Positions 35,342-44,456 are shown, numbered from the stretch's first letter. The stretch is DNA of 64,000 nt from Streptomyces sclerotialus (GCF_040907265.1 NZ_JBFOHP010000002.1:5394001-5458000), one strand, 5' to 3'. Program-made: numbers and translations. The notes: a model not told the origin generated them from the sequence alone.

Positions 35342-35377
35342 GAGGAGGCCGGACACCCTCGGGTGTCCGGCCTCCTC
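35342..35377. terminator. terminator after catalase
   Basis: 17-bp perfect palindromic arms (35342-35358 with 35361-35377); the inner pairs must open to form a loop. Serves the catalase gene and possibly the convergent CBS gene. Confidence 0.85.
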
Positions 35378-35408
35378 GGCATACCGGCCGCCGGCCGCGG
35401 CGGCCGGG

Positions 35409-35819
35409 TCAGGCGGGTACGGCTGTCGCGGCCCGTTCCCGGACGGCCGAACGGCAGCGCATGATGTCACGTACGGACACCACGCCGACCGGCTCCCGTT
35501 CGTCCATGACGATCAGGTGCCGGAAGCCGCCGTGCACCATCGCGGCGGCGGCGTCGTCCAGGGTCCAGTCCGGAGCGGCGAAGACGACGTCGGTGGTGGT
35601 GTGGGTCTGTGCCGTCTCATGGTCGGGATTCTCCCCGGCGCCGAGAGAGTTGAGGATGTCGCGCTCGGTGAGGATGCCGAGCCCTTCCGCGTCGGTGTCG
35701 AGGACCACGGCGGCGCCGACGCGCCGTGCTGCCATCAGATGTGCTGCCTGCCGGAGTGTGTGAGCGGGCCCGATGGTGAGGACCACCGTGCTCATGGCGT
35801 CGCGGACGTACATGGGCAT
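35409..35819 (-). CDS. tandem CBS-domain protein
   Basis: 136 residues from ATG 35819; an AGGAGGT lies a rather long 12 nt upstream. Two CBS motifs are visible: VRDAMSTVVLTIGP with GILTERDILNS, and the second with FRHLIVMDEREPVGVVSVRD. Such stand-alone pairs sense adenine nucleotides and often act in stress or hypoxia responses. The upstream region has two A/T-rich palindromes unusual for this genome. The regulated target is unknown. Confidence 0.85.
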   Translation of the reverse strand: MPMYVRDAMSTVVLTIGPAHTLRQAAHLMAARRVGAAVVLDTDAEGLGILTERDILNSLGAGENPDHETAQTHTTTDVVFAAPDWTLDDAAAAMVHGGFRHLIVMDEREPVGVVSVRDIMRCRSAVRERAATAVPA

Positions 35820-35851
35820 GGAGTGGAGCCACCTCCTTGGTGAACCCCCGG

Positions 35852-35892
35852 GGGAATATTCCCGGCGCCGGAAGCGCCTGGAGAAAATTTTC
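35852..35892 (-). promoter_or_regulatory. paired AT-rich palindromes upstream of the CBS gene
   Basis: GGGAATATTCCC (35852-35863) and GAAAATTTTC (35883-35892) lie 33-73 bp upstream of the start. They look like operator or promoter elements; the regulator is not identified. Confidence 0.4.
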
Positions 35893-36041
35893 ACAAACGC
35901 ACAAGCGGGGGGATTCTCATGTTCACATGCCTCCTGGCGCGCGACAAGGGGCGCGTGAGGGCCGGTCTGCCGGTCACGCGCCCCAAAGCGCCGGTTGACG
36001 TTCCGCGTGCCTGACCGGCCGGCGGCCGGACCGGCGGGGGA

Positions 36042-36836
36042 TCAGTCCCGCAGGTAGCTCAGCAGGTCCTCGTGGAGCAGTCCGTTGGAGGCCGCCGCGT
36101 TGCCGCTGTGCGGGCCAGGGGTGCCGTCCAGGCCGGTGAAGCGCCCGCCGGCCTCCTGTACGACGACGGCGCAGGCGGCCATGTCCCACAGCGACAGCTC
36201 GGGCTCCGCGCAGATGTCCACGGAGCCCTCGGCCACCATCATGTAGGGCCAGAAGTCGCCGTACGCGCGGGTGCGCCACACCTCACGCGACAGGTCCAGG
36301 AAGCCGCCCAGCGTGCCGCGCTCCTCCCAGCCGGTGAGCGAGGAGTAGGCGAACGACGCGTCCTGGATGCGCCCCACGCTCGACACCTGGAGACGCTGGG
36401 CCGATGTCAGACTGCGGCCGGTGTAGGCGCCCAGCCCCTCGGCGGCCCACCAGCGGCGGTGCAGCGCGGGCGCGGAGACCACGCCGACGACCGGACGGTC
36501 ACCGCCCTCGCCGCGCTCCATCAGGGCGATCAGGGTGGCCCACACGGGCACGCCGCGCACGTAGTTCTTCGTGCCGTCGATCGGGTCGATGATCCAGCGG
36601 CGCGGCCCCGCGCCGTCCGAGCCGAACTCCTCCCCGAGCACCGCGTCCCGCGGCCGGGCCCGCGCGAGCTGGCCCCGGATCAGTTCCTCGGCCGCCTTGT
36701 CGGCCTCGCTCACGGGCGTCATGTCGGGTTTGGTCTCGACCTTCAGGTCGAGCGCCTTGAACCGTTCCATGGTCGCGGCGTCCGCGGCGTCCGCGAGGAC
36801 GTGGGCGAGACGGAGATCATCGTGGTAGTCGGCCAT
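36042..36836 (-). CDS. hisN: histidinol-phosphatase, inositol-monophosphatase fold
   Basis: 264 residues from ATG 36836; TAGTGT 6 nt upstream suggests a leaderless mRNA. Metal-site motifs are LGEEFG, WIIDPIDGTKNYVRG (near 90-104) and ELSLWDMAACAVVV (near 215). The inositol-monophosphatase-fold HisN performs the histidinol-phosphate step in actinobacterial histidine synthesis. Other members act on inositol phosphates or PAP, so specificity rests on similarity to actinobacterial HisN. Confidence 0.85.
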   Translation of the reverse strand: MADYHDDLRLAHVLADAADAATMERFKALDLKVETKPDMTPVSEADKAAEELIRGQLARARPRDAVLGEEFGSDGAGPRRWIIDPIDGTKNYVRGVPVWATLIALMERGEGGDRPVVGVVSAPALHRRWWAAEGLGAYTGRSLTSAQRLQVSSVGRIQDASFAYSSLTGWEERGTLGGFLDLSREVWRTRAYGDFWPYMMVAEGSVDICAEPELSLWDMAACAVVVQEAGGRFTGLDGTPGPHSGNAAASNGLLHEDLLSYLRD

Positions 36837-36951
36837 GTGCGAACACTATCTTTCTCGGCACCTGAGCACGGAAAACTCCGGGGCGGCCGAGGAACGTGGC
36901 GCCTTCCCGGAAGCCCTTCCCGGCGCGTCGGCGGTCCTTTGGTCCGGACCC

Positions 36952-36980
36952 TTGACACCACCTGGCGGGGCGTCAATTCT
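36952..36980 (+). promoter_or_regulatory. promoter of TetR gene
   Basis: TTGACA (36952-36957), 17 bp, AATTCT (36975-36980); the ribosome site GGGAGG follows shortly before ATG 37026. Confidence 0.6.
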
Positions 36981-37025
36981 GTGCGCACACAAGGCCATAT
37001 GGGCACTACGGCCTGGGAGGCGACG

Positions 37026-37721
37026 ATGCCCGCAGCGCGTGATTCCTTACTGGACGCCGCCTATGCGGCGCTCGAAGTGCGGCCCTGGGCAGGCGTCCGG
37101 ATGGTCGACGTCGCCGCGGCGGCGGGAGTCTCCCGGCAGACCCTCTACAACGAGTTCGGCAGCAAGCAGGGGCTCGCCCGGGCCCTGGTGCGCCGCGAGA
37201 CCGAGGGCTATCTGGCGGGCGTGGAGCGCATCCTGTCCCGGCCCGCGGCGGACGGGCCGCCCGAGGACCGGGGCACCGACGCGGGACGCGCGGTCGGCGT
37301 GCCCGAGGAGGCGCAGGCCAGGCTGGCGGCGGCGGCCGACTGGACGCTGCGTACCGCGCGTGCCAATCCCCTCGTACGGGCCGTGCTGACCGGCTGCTGG
37401 AACGAGCGGCTGCCCTCGCCCGCCGACCAGTCGCTCCCGCTGCCGGTGCCCGGGCCCCGTACGGGCTTCCCGATGTCCCCGCCGCCGGTGGAGGCACCGC
37501 TGCCCGGGCCGAGCGAGCTGGTCGGCCGGTTCAGCGACCGGGCGGTGGCCGCGCTGGAGGCGGACTGGCCCAAGGAGGAGCTGACCGAGCTGGGCAGCGC
37601 GTGCACGGCGGCGGTCCGGCTCACCCTGTCCTGCGTCGTCGCGCCCGCGGAGCCCGAGGAGGTCGGGCGGCTCGTCCGCGGCGCGTTCGCGGGCCTGCCG
37701 CGCCATCCGGCCGGGCGCTGA
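37026..37721 (+). CDS. TetR-family transcriptional regulator
   Basis: 231 residues from ATG 37026; GGGAGG 6 nt upstream. N-terminal helix-turn-helix VDVAAAAGVSRQTLYNEFGS (residues about 25-45) followed by KQGLARALVRRE. The C-terminal ligand domain is Pro-rich in the middle (SLPLPVPGPRTGFP). Its partner is unknown; the convergent SugE-type exporter is the nearest transport gene, but they share no promoter. Confidence 0.9.
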   Translation: MPAARDSLLDAAYAALEVRPWAGVRMVDVAAAAGVSRQTLYNEFGSKQGLARALVRRETEGYLAGVERILSRPAADGPPEDRGTDAGRAVGVPEEAQARLAAAADWTLRTARANPLVRAVLTGCWNERLPSPADQSLPLPVPGPRTGFPMSPPPVEAPLPGPSELVGRFSDRAVAALEADWPKEELTELGSACTAAVRLTLSCVVAPAEPEEVGRLVRGAFAGLPRHPAGR

Positions 37722-37829
37722 GCCCGGCGTACGGAGACCGGCGGCAGCGGCGTGCGGCGAGGCCCGGAGCCGGGCTCCGTACGCCGCTGCCGGTCGGTAC
37801 GCCGCGGCCGGCCGGTAGGTGACCGCCGG

Positions 37830-38153
37830 TCAGTGCGCCGAGCCCGAGAACTGGAGTCCGATGGCGCCGGCGATCACCAGCGTGATCGAGACGATCTTGA
37901 CGGTCGACACCACGTCACCGAGGAAGATCATGCCGTAGGCCGCCGTACCGGCCGCGCCGAGACCGGTCCACACCGCGTACGCCGGGCCCACGTCCAGCTT
38001 CTTCAGCGACAGCGTCAGCAGCCCGAAGCTGCCGAGCGCGAAGGCGCAGAAGGCGATCGTGGGCCACAGCCGGGTGAACCCGTGCGAGAGCTTCAGGCAC
38101 ACCGCGAAGCCCGTCTCCAGAAGTCCAGCCACCACGACGAGCAGCCACGCCAT
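37830..38153 (-). CDS. sugE: SugE/Gdx-type small multidrug resistance exporter
   Basis: 107 residues with four transmembrane helices; GGAGG just upstream of ATG 38153. AGLLETGFAVCLKLSHGFTR has the membrane-embedded Glu, and GFTRLWP is typical of the SugE/Gdx branch. YAVWTGLGAAGTA is the conserved helix-3 motif. This branch exports guanidinium and some quaternary ammonium ions as antiparallel homodimers. Confidence 0.88.
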   Translation of the reverse strand: MAWLLVVVAGLLETGFAVCLKLSHGFTRLWPTIAFCAFALGSFGLLTLSLKKLDVGPAYAVWTGLGAAGTAAYGMIFLGDVVSTVKIVSITLVIAGAIGLQFSGSAH

Positions 38154-38282
38154 CAGTTTGCCTCCGTGAGTCCGGCGACCGCTTCGCCCGTTCTGAGAGC
38201 CCGTGCCTGATGTGATTATGCAGTTGATGCCGACTCGCGGCAGCCACCTTTTGCCCACGGGCCGCCCGGCCCTGGCGGGCCG

Positions 38283-39290
38283 TCAGTCGCCCTCACGGCG
38301 CTCCCGGGTGGCCAGCAGGCGCCGCAGGGAGTAGAGCCGGGCCGGATCGGCGTGGCCCTCGGCCACCCATCGGTCCAGCGCACAGTCGGGCTCGTCGTGG
38401 CTGCAGGCGCGCGGGCAGTCGGCCGTGCCCGGCTCCAGGTCGGGGAAGGCGTGGATGACCCGCGAGGGGTCGATGTGGTGCAGCCCGAAGGACCGCACGC
38501 CGGGCGTGTCGATCACCCAGCCCGCGTCGTCCGGCAGCGGCAGGGCCAGTGCCGAGGTCGTGGTGTGGCGGCCGCGCCCGGTCACCGCGTTGACGTGTCC
38601 CGTGGCCCGCTTCCGTTCCGGTACCAGGGCGTTGACCAGCGTGGTCTTCCCCACCCCCGAGTGGCCGACGAACGCGGTGATCCGGTCGGCCAGCCGCTCG
38701 CGCACCCGGTCGGCGGCGGTGCCGTCGGCCAGCTCGTCGCGGTTGGTGACGACGTACGGGACGCCCAGCGCGCCGTAGGACTCCAGCAGGGTGTCCGGCG
38801 GCGCCAGGTCGGACTTGGTGAGCACCAGCAGCGGCTCCAGCCCCGCGTCGTACGCCGCGACCAGGCAGCGGTCGATCAGCCGGGGCCGGGGCTCGGGGTC
38901 GGCGAGCGCGGTGACGATCGCCAGCTGGTCGGCGTTGGCGACCACCACCCGCTCGTACGGATCGTCGTCGTCGGCCGTGCGCCGCAGCACGGACGTGCGC
39001 GGCTGGACCCGGACGATGCGGGCCAGGGTGTCCTTGGCGCCGGAGAGGTCGCCGACGACCATGACCCGGTCGCCGACCACCACTCCCTTGCGGCCCAGCT
39101 CACGTGCCTTCATCGCGGTGACCGTACGGTCCTCGATCAGGCACGTGATGCGGCCCCGGTCCACGGTGAGGACCAGGCCCTCGCTGGCCTCCTCGTGCTT
39201 GGGCCGGATGTTCGTACGGGGCCGGGTGCCCTTGCGGTTGGGGCGGACCCGGACGTCGTCCTCGTCGGTGTGCTTGCCGTAGCGGCGCAT
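38283..39290 (-). CDS. rsgA: ribosome small-subunit GTPase RsgA
   Basis: 335 residues. Circularly permuted GTPase: G4 (LVLTKSD) precedes G1 (GHSGVGKTTLVNAL, near 208) and G3 (IDTPGVRSFG). An N-terminal OB-fold follows a basic leader, and a C-terminal zinc knuckle is CPRACSHDEPDC. Acts in late 30S maturation. The start lies 12 bp after the aroA stop, so the two genes are probably co-transcribed. Confidence 0.95.
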   Translation of the reverse strand: MRRYGKHTDEDDVRVRPNRKGTRPRTNIRPKHEEASEGLVLTVDRGRITCLIEDRTVTAMKARELGRKGVVVGDRVMVVGDLSGAKDTLARIVRVQPRTSVLRRTADDDDPYERVVVANADQLAIVTALADPEPRPRLIDRCLVAAYDAGLEPLLVLTKSDLAPPDTLLESYGALGVPYVVTNRDELADGTAADRVRERLADRITAFVGHSGVGKTTLVNALVPERKRATGHVNAVTGRGRHTTTSALALPLPDDAGWVIDTPGVRSFGLHHIDPSRVIHAFPDLEPGTADCPRACSHDEPDCALDRWVAEGHADPARLYSLRRLLATRERREGD

Positions 39291-39302
39291 CGGGCGGAAC
39301 TC

Positions 39303-40664
39303 TCAGCCTCTCCGGGCGGGGCTCGCCGCCGGACTGAGCATGTCCGTCCACATCTCGGGGAAGTCGGGCAGGGTCTTGGCCGTGGTCGCGACGTTCTCCA
39401 CCTCGACGCCCTTGACGGCCAGGCCGATGATCGCGCCGGCGGTGGCCATGCGGTGGTCGTCGTACGTGTGGAACACGCCGCCGTGCAGCGGGCGCGGCCG
39501 GATGCGCAGGCCGTCGGCGGTCTCGGTGACGTCGCCGCCGAGGCCGTTGATCTCCTTGGTGAGCGCCGCGAGCCGGTCGGTCTCGTGCAGCCGCAGGTGG
39601 GCGACGCCGCGCAGCACGGACTCGGAGTCCGCCAGCGCCGCGACCGCCGCGATGCCCGGGGTGAGCTCGCCGACCTCGCTCAGGTCGATGTCGATGCCGT
39701 GGATCCGGCCGCTGCCGGTGAAGGTCAGGCCCTGCTCGGTCAGCTCGCAGGAACCACCCATTGCGGTGAAGATCTCACGCAGCGCGTCGCCCGGCTGAGT
39801 GGTGTGCTCCGGCCAGTCCGGGATGGTGACCCGGCCGCCGGTGACCAGCGCGGCGGCCAGGAACGGCTGGGCGTTGGAGAGGTCGGGCTCGACGACCAGG
39901 TCGCGGCCGAGCAGCGCGCCCGGGGTGACCCGCCAGACGTTCGGCTCGCCGCCGGACTCCGGGGTGTCCACCTGGGCACCGGCGATCCGCAGCATGTCCA
40001 CGGTCATCCGGATGTGCGGCATGGACGGCAGCGTGTCGCCCACGTGCCGCACCTCCACGCCCTGGTTGAAGCGCGGCGCGGACAGCAGCAGGGCGCTGAC
40101 GAACTGTGAGGAGGAGGACGCGTCGATCTCGACCCGGCCGCCGTCCAGTCCGCCGCTGCCGTGCACGGTCATCGGGAGCGCGCCGCGGTGGTCGTCGTCG
40201 ATGCGGGCGCCGAGGGCGCGCAGGCCGTCGATCACGCCGCCCAGCGGACGCTCGTACGACCGGGGGTCGCCGTCGAAGCGGATCGGGCCGTCGGCCAGCG
40301 CCGCGACCGGCGGCAGGAAGCGCATGACCGTACCGGCGTTGCCGACGTCGACGGTGGCCGGGCCGCGCAGCCCGGCGGGGATGACGCGCCAGGCCTCGCC
40401 GCCACCCGGCTCGCCGGCCGGTGCGGAGCTGGAGGAGATCGTCTCCTCGATGCCCACGCCCATGGTGCGCAGCGCCTGGGCCATCAGGAGGGTGTCGCGG
40501 GAGCGCAGCGGGCGGCGCAGCCAGCCGGGCTCGGAGGACAGCGCGGCCAGGACCAGGCCACGGTTGGTGACCGATTTGGACCCGGGCACGGTGACGGTCG
40601 CGTCGACCGCCCCGGACGCGGTGGGGGCTGGCCAGAGGGCGGAGTGTGCGGGGCTCTCGGTCAT
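39303..40664 (-). CDS. aroA: 3-phosphoshikimate 1-carboxyvinyltransferase (EPSP synthase)
   Basis: 453 residues from ATG 40664 (a GTG at 40673 is in frame). TAAAGT lies 7 nt upstream, suggesting a leaderless start. Family motifs: [60 protein letters not shown] and [13 protein letters not shown]. Sixth step of the shikimate pathway, cytosolic. Forms an operon with rsgA. Confidence 0.96.
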   Translation of the reverse strand: MTESPAHSALWPAPTASGAVDATVTVPGSKSVTNRGLVLAALSSEPGWLRRPLRSRDTLLMAQALRTMGVGIEETISSSSAPAGEPGGGEAWRVIPAGLRGPATVDVGNAGTVMRFLPPVAALADGPIRFDGDPRSYERPLGGVIDGLRALGARIDDDHRGALPMTVHGSGGLDGGRVEIDASSSSQFVSALLLSAPRFNQGVEVRHVGDTLPSMPHIRMTVDMLRIAGAQVDTPESGGEPNVWRVTPGALLGRDLVVEPDLSNAQPFLAAALVTGGRVTIPDWPEHTTQPGDALREIFTAMGGSCELTEQGLTFTGSGRIHGIDIDLSEVGELTPGIAAVAALADSESVLRGVAHLRLHETDRLAALTKEINGLGGDVTETADGLRIRPRPLHGGVFHTYDDHRMATAGAIIGLAVKGVEVENVATTAKTLPDFPEMWTDMLSPAASPARRG

Positions 40665-40796
40665 GTAGCTCACTTTAATGGCTCATCAGCGGGGCAGATC
40701 TTGATCAAATGGGTCGCAACCTGTACGAAACATGGCACTGGTAAAGCGGCAGTGCGTGGATCGGCGGCGTACCACCCGGCTCCGCCGGACCTCGTC

Positions 40797-41513
40797 TCAC
40801 AGGTTCAGCAGCCACCGGCCCCCGCCGATCAGCGAGCAGAGCGTCACCACGTGGAAGAGCCCGAGCCAGACCGCGGCGGGGACGTTCGTCAGCCGCGCCA
40901 GCTGATCCGGGTCGGAGTCCACGGCCCCACCGGAGCGCCGGCGCTTGCCCTGGATCTCGAACGGCGGCCGCACGCCGCCCAGCAGCAGGAACCACACCAC
41001 CGCGTACCCGAAGGCCGCCTGCACCTCCGCCGTGGTCAGCCAGGAGACGAGGAAGAACGCCGCACCGGCCAGCACCACCGTCAGCACGCCGTACGCGTTG
41101 CGCGTCATCACCAGCATCGCCAGCAGCAGGGCCGTCGCGCCCCACAGCAGCGCCGTGATGTGCCCGGCGGCGAGCAGCGCGGCCCCGGCCAGGCCGAGCA
41201 ACGAGGGAGCGGTGTAGCCCGCCGCCGCGGTGAGGATCATGCCGAGGCCGTGCGGCTTGCCGCGGCTGACGGTCAGCCCGGAGGTGTCGGAGTGCAGACG
41301 GATGCCGTCCAGCTTCCGGCCGGTCAGCAGGGCCACGAGGCCGTGCCCGCCCTCGTGCGCGATGGTGATGGCGTTACGCGCCACCCGCCAGGCGCCGTAG
41401 GGGACGACCACCGCCAGGGCGACGACGGCGGTGGCCACGACCAGCCAGATCGACGGGTCGGGCTGGGTGGCGAAAACCCGGTCCCATACGTCCGTGATGT
41501 GATCCGTGTCCAT
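40797..41513 (-). CDS. M50-like membrane metalloprotease
   Basis: 238 residues, ATG 41513, GGGGAG close upstream. At least five hydrophobic segments. HEGGHGLVALLTG at the end of the first membrane region is an HExxH zinc motif as in M50 site-2 proteases. No clear NPDG motif is seen, so the second zinc ligand is uncertain. Divergent from the SRAP gene with only 35 bp between starts, implying overlapping promoters. Substrate unknown. Confidence 0.75.
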   Translation of the reverse strand: MDTDHITDVWDRVFATQPDPSIWLVVATAVVALAVVVPYGAWRVARNAITIAHEGGHGLVALLTGRKLDGIRLHSDTSGLTVSRGKPHGLGMILTAAAGYTAPSLLGLAGAALLAAGHITALLWGATALLLAMLVMTRNAYGVLTVVLAGAAFFLVSWLTTAEVQAAFGYAVVWFLLLGGVRPPFEIQGKRRRSGGAVDSDPDQLARLTNVPAAVWLGLFHVVTLCSLIGGGRWLLNL

Positions 41514-41548
41514 TACTCCCCTTGCTGTGGCGTGGCACTGTGGCATAC

Positions 41549-42367
41549 ATGTGCGGACGGTATGCGGCGAGCAGGCGGCCCGAGGACCTGGTGGGGATCT
41601 TCGAGGTCGAGAAGTGGGAGCCCGAGGAGACCCTCGCTCCCGACTGGAATGTCGCACCCACCAAGAACGTCTACGCGGTGCTCGAACGCCCCGTCAAAGA
41701 CGCTGAGGACCGGCGTCCGGTTCGCCAGCTGCGGCCTCTGAAGTGGGGACTGGTGCCGTCGTGGGCCACATCACCTGACGTCGGTGTGAAGATGATCAAC
41801 GCCAGGGCGGAGACGGTCCATGAGAAGCCGTCCTTCCGCAAGCCCTTCGCGGCCCGCCGCTGCCTGCTGCCCGGCGACGGCTATTTCGAGTGGGTGACCG
41901 GCGCGGGGGAGCGGCAGCTGGAGGAGCAGGGCCGCCGGAAGCGCCCCCGCAAGCAGCCGTACTTCGTCACCCCGGCCGACGGCTCCGTGATGGCGATGGC
42001 CGGGCTGTACGAGTTCTGGCGCGACCCGACGCTGCCCCCGGACCACCCGCAGGCCTGGTGGGCGACGTGCTCCGTGGTCACCACCGCCGCCGAGACCACG
42101 CCGCTGGCCGGCGCGTCCGGCGGCGCGGGCCCGCAGTCGCTGGCCGACATCCACCCCCGGATGCCGCTGGTCCTCCCGCCGGACCGCTGGGACGCCTGGC
42201 TGGACCCCGCCACCACCGAGCTGGACCGGCTGCGCGAGCTGCTCGCGCCGCCGCCCGCCGGGACGATGCGCGCCTACCCCGTCTCCACGGAGGTCAGCAA
42301 CGTCCGCAACAACAGCCCTGAGCTGGTGAAGGAGCTGGCGGCGCCGGAGGAGGAAACGCTGTTCTGA
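41549..42367 (+). CDS. SRAP-domain abasic-site protein (HMCES/YedK family)
   Basis: 272 residues from ATG 41549. The catalytic Cys is residue 2 (MCGRYAAS). Other SRAP landmarks are WNVAPTKN, LKWGLVPSWA, INARAETV, CLLPGDGYFEW and HPRMPLVLP. The protein forms a thiazolidine cross-link with abasic sites in single-stranded DNA to protect replication. CACTGT 7 nt upstream of the ATG suggests a leaderless start, which would preserve Cys2. Confidence 0.95.
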   Translation: MCGRYAASRRPEDLVGIFEVEKWEPEETLAPDWNVAPTKNVYAVLERPVKDAEDRRPVRQLRPLKWGLVPSWATSPDVGVKMINARAETVHEKPSFRKPFAARRCLLPGDGYFEWVTGAGERQLEEQGRRKRPRKQPYFVTPADGSVMAMAGLYEFWRDPTLPPDHPQAWWATCSVVTTAAETTPLAGASGGAGPQSLADIHPRMPLVLPPDRWDAWLDPATTELDRLRELLAPPPAGTMRAYPVSTEVSNVRNNSPELVKELAAPEEETLF

Positions 42368-42413
42368 CCGGTCGCCGGCGCTTCCCGGCGGCCGGCCGGG
42401 GCAGGATGGGCCC

Positions 42414-43049
42414 ATGAGTGAGAGCGAGACGGTCGGCACACCGGCGGGCGACGCCCGGATCACCTGGCACGAGGCCCAGGGCACGGCCCGCTCCGTGCTC
42501 GCCGTGAGCCACGGGGCCGGCGGCGGTATCGAGGCGCGGGACCTGGCGGCGCTGGCCGCCGCGCTCCCGGAGCGCGGTGTCACCGTCGCCCTCGTCGAGC
42601 AGCCCTGGCGGGTCGCGGGCAAGAAGCTGGCGCCCGCCCCGAAGACCCTGGACGCCGCCTGGACGGCGCTGTGGCCCGCCCTGCGGAAGCCGGGCCTGCC
42701 GGTGGTCGCGGGCGGGCGCAGTGCCGGGGCACGGGTGGCCTGCCGTACGGCGCGGGAGCTCGGCGCGCACGCCGTCCTCGCCCTCAGCTTTCCGCTGCAC
42801 CCGCCGGGGAAGCCCGAGAAGTCCCGCGCCGACGAGCTGACCGGCGCCGGCGTGCCCACCCTGGTGATCCAGGGCGGCCGCGACCCCTTCGGGCGGCCCG
42901 GGGAGTTCCCCGACGGCACGGAGATCGTCGAGGTGCCGCACGCCGACCACGGCTTCGCCGTCCCCAAGAAGGCCCCCATCGGCCAGGACGAGGCGCTCAT
43001 GCTCATCGTCGAGGCCGCCGCCGAGTGGCTGGTCGGGCTGCCCGACTGA
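42414..43049 (+). CDS. alpha/beta-hydrolase (KANL3/Tex30-like)
   Basis: 211 residues from ATG 42414; CAGGAT 6 nt upstream. Nucleophile elbow GGRSAGARVA, acid in QGGRDPFG, and His in HADHGFAVP complete a catalytic triad. An early SHGAGGG is the oxyanion region. Cytosolic serine hydrolase of unknown substrate. Confidence 0.85.
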   Translation: MSESETVGTPAGDARITWHEAQGTARSVLAVSHGAGGGIEARDLAALAAALPERGVTVALVEQPWRVAGKKLAPAPKTLDAAWTALWPALRKPGLPVVAGGRSAGARVACRTARELGAHAVLALSFPLHPPGKPEKSRADELTGAGVPTLVIQGGRDPFGRPGEFPDGTEIVEVPHADHGFAVPKKAPIGQDEALMLIVEAAAEWLVGLPD

Positions 43050-43110
43050 CCTTCGCCCGCCCCCGCGCCGGGCCGCCCGGCCGCCCGGCGTACGCCCCGC
43101 GCCGGGCGCG

Positions 43111-43136
43111 GGAATGCGCGGCGGCCCCGTTCTGTT
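43111..43136 (+). promoter_or_regulatory. sigma-R-type autoregulatory promoter (sigRp2-like)
   Basis: GGAAT (43111-43115), 18 bp, GTT (43134-43136), the consensus recognised by SigR. It lies upstream of the long in-frame start at 43195, so it would make the extended isoform. Confidence 0.75.
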
Positions 43137-43194
43137 GTGTGTCACGTAGGCAGCAGCCACGTACTGGCACGCACGAGGAATGGGAGTCCACCGC

Positions 43195-43365
43195 ATGGGG
43201 ATCGCATGCCCGGCCCGACCGCAGGGGACCGGATGGACGGTGCCGCAGCCGGCGCAGGTCCACACGGGACACCACGTCACGGCTGGAGCGGCGGTGGTAC
43301 CGGATCGTCGTCTATTCTCCGATTCGAGCGGATCCGCATCCGGGTCCGGCACGGTGTTGGAGGAG
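43195..43365 (+). other. N-terminal extension of SigR (SigR' isoform)
   Basis: 57 codons in frame with sigR from ATG 43195, with GGGAG 9 nt upstream; an ATG at 43180 is also in frame. In S. coelicolor an about 55-residue extension made from the SigR-dependent promoter gives an unstable isoform. The length and position here fit that model. Confidence 0.65.
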
Positions 43366-44079
43366 GTGGGTCCGGTCACCGGTACCGACGCAGGGACCGA
43401 CGGCACGGCACAAGCACGTAACGAGGACCAGGCGGACGCTGCCCGCACGCAGGCGACGGGCGAGTCGGAGGCCGAGCGCAATGCGCGCTTCGAGCGCGAC
43501 GCGCTGACCTTCCTGGACCAGATGTACTCCGCCGCGCTGCGCATGACGCGCAATCCGGCGGACGCGGAGGACCTGGTGCAGGAGACGTACGCCAAGGCGT
43601 ACGCGTCCTTCCACCAGTTCCGGGAGGGCACCAATCTCAAGGCCTGGCTGTACCGCATCCTGACCAACACCTTCATCAACTCCTACCGCAAGAAGCAGCG
43701 GGAACCGCAGCGCAGCGCGGCGGAGGAGATCGAGGACTGGCAGCTGGCGCGCGCCGAGTCGCACATGTCCACGGGGCTGCGCTCCGCGGAGTCGCAGGCG
43801 CTGGACCACCTGCCGGACTCGGACGTGAAGGAGGCCCTGCAGGCGATCCCCGAGGAATTCCGTATAGCGGTCTACCTCGCGGACGTGGAGGGCTTTGCGT
43901 ACAAGGAGATCGCCGACATCATGGGAACCCCCATCGGCACGGTGATGTCCCGCCTGCACCGTGGCCGCCGACAGCTGCGCGGCATGCTGGAGGACTACGC
44001 CCGGGACCGCGGGCTGGTCCCGGCCGGAGCGGGCGCTGCGACGACGGAGTCGCACGATCGGAAAGGCTCGGCATCATGA
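43366..44079 (+). CDS. sigR: thiol-oxidative-stress sigma factor SigR
   Basis: 237 residues from GTG 43366; TATTCT at 43313-43318 could be the -10 of a housekeeping promoter for this form. ECF sigma domains: region 2 with [20 protein letters not shown] and [20 protein letters not shown], region 4 with [20 protein letters not shown] and [20 protein letters not shown]. Overlaps the start of rsrA by 4 bp. Controls thioredoxin, mycothiol and related genes under disulfide stress. Confidence 0.95.
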   Translation: MGPVTGTDAGTDGTAQARNEDQADAARTQATGESEAERNARFERDALTFLDQMYSAALRMTRNPADAEDLVQETYAKAYASFHQFREGTNLKAWLYRILTNTFINSYRKKQREPQRSAAEEIEDWQLARAESHMSTGLRSAESQALDHLPDSDVKEALQAIPEEFRIAVYLADVEGFAYKEIADIMGTPIGTVMSRLHRGRRQLRGMLEDYARDRGLVPAGAGAATTESHDRKGSAS

Positions 44080-44456
44080 GCTGCGGTGACCCGCACGAGA
44101 CGGATTGCTCCGAGGTCCTGGACCACCTGTACGAGTATCTCGACCGCGAGATGCCGGACGGGGAGTGCACCAAGTTCGAGGAGCACTTCGACGAGTGCTC
44201 GCCCTGCCTGGAGAAGTACGGCCTCGAACAGGCCGTCAAGAAGCTCGTGAAGCGCTGCTGCGGCCAGGACGACGTCCCCTCGGACCTGCGTTCGAAGGTC
44301 ATGGGGCGGATCGAGCTGATCCGGGCCGGCGAGACCGTGCCCGAGAAGAGCGTGCTGGAACAGGCACAGCAGGAGTCCGCGGCCGCCGAGGGCCCGGGCC
44401 ACCAGGCCGGCCCGACCGACGCCGGTGCACCCACCGAGGCCGCACGCGCCGAATAA
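44076..44456 (+). CDS. rsrA: redox-sensitive anti-sigma factor RsrA
   Basis: 126 residues, ATGA overlap with sigR. Cysteines and histidines fall at 3, 7(H), 11, 31, 37(H), 41, 44, 61 and 62, the pattern of S. coelicolor RsrA, where C11, H37, C41 and C44 bind zinc and a disulfide forms on oxidation. The C-terminal 35 residues are Ala/Gly/Glu-rich. Releases SigR on oxidation. Confidence 0.96.
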   Translation: MSCGDPHETDCSEVLDHLYEYLDREMPDGECTKFEEHFDECSPCLEKYGLEQAVKKLVKRCCGQDDVPSDLRSKVMGRIELIRAGETVPEKSVLEQAQQESAAAEGPGHQAGPTDAGAPTEAARAE

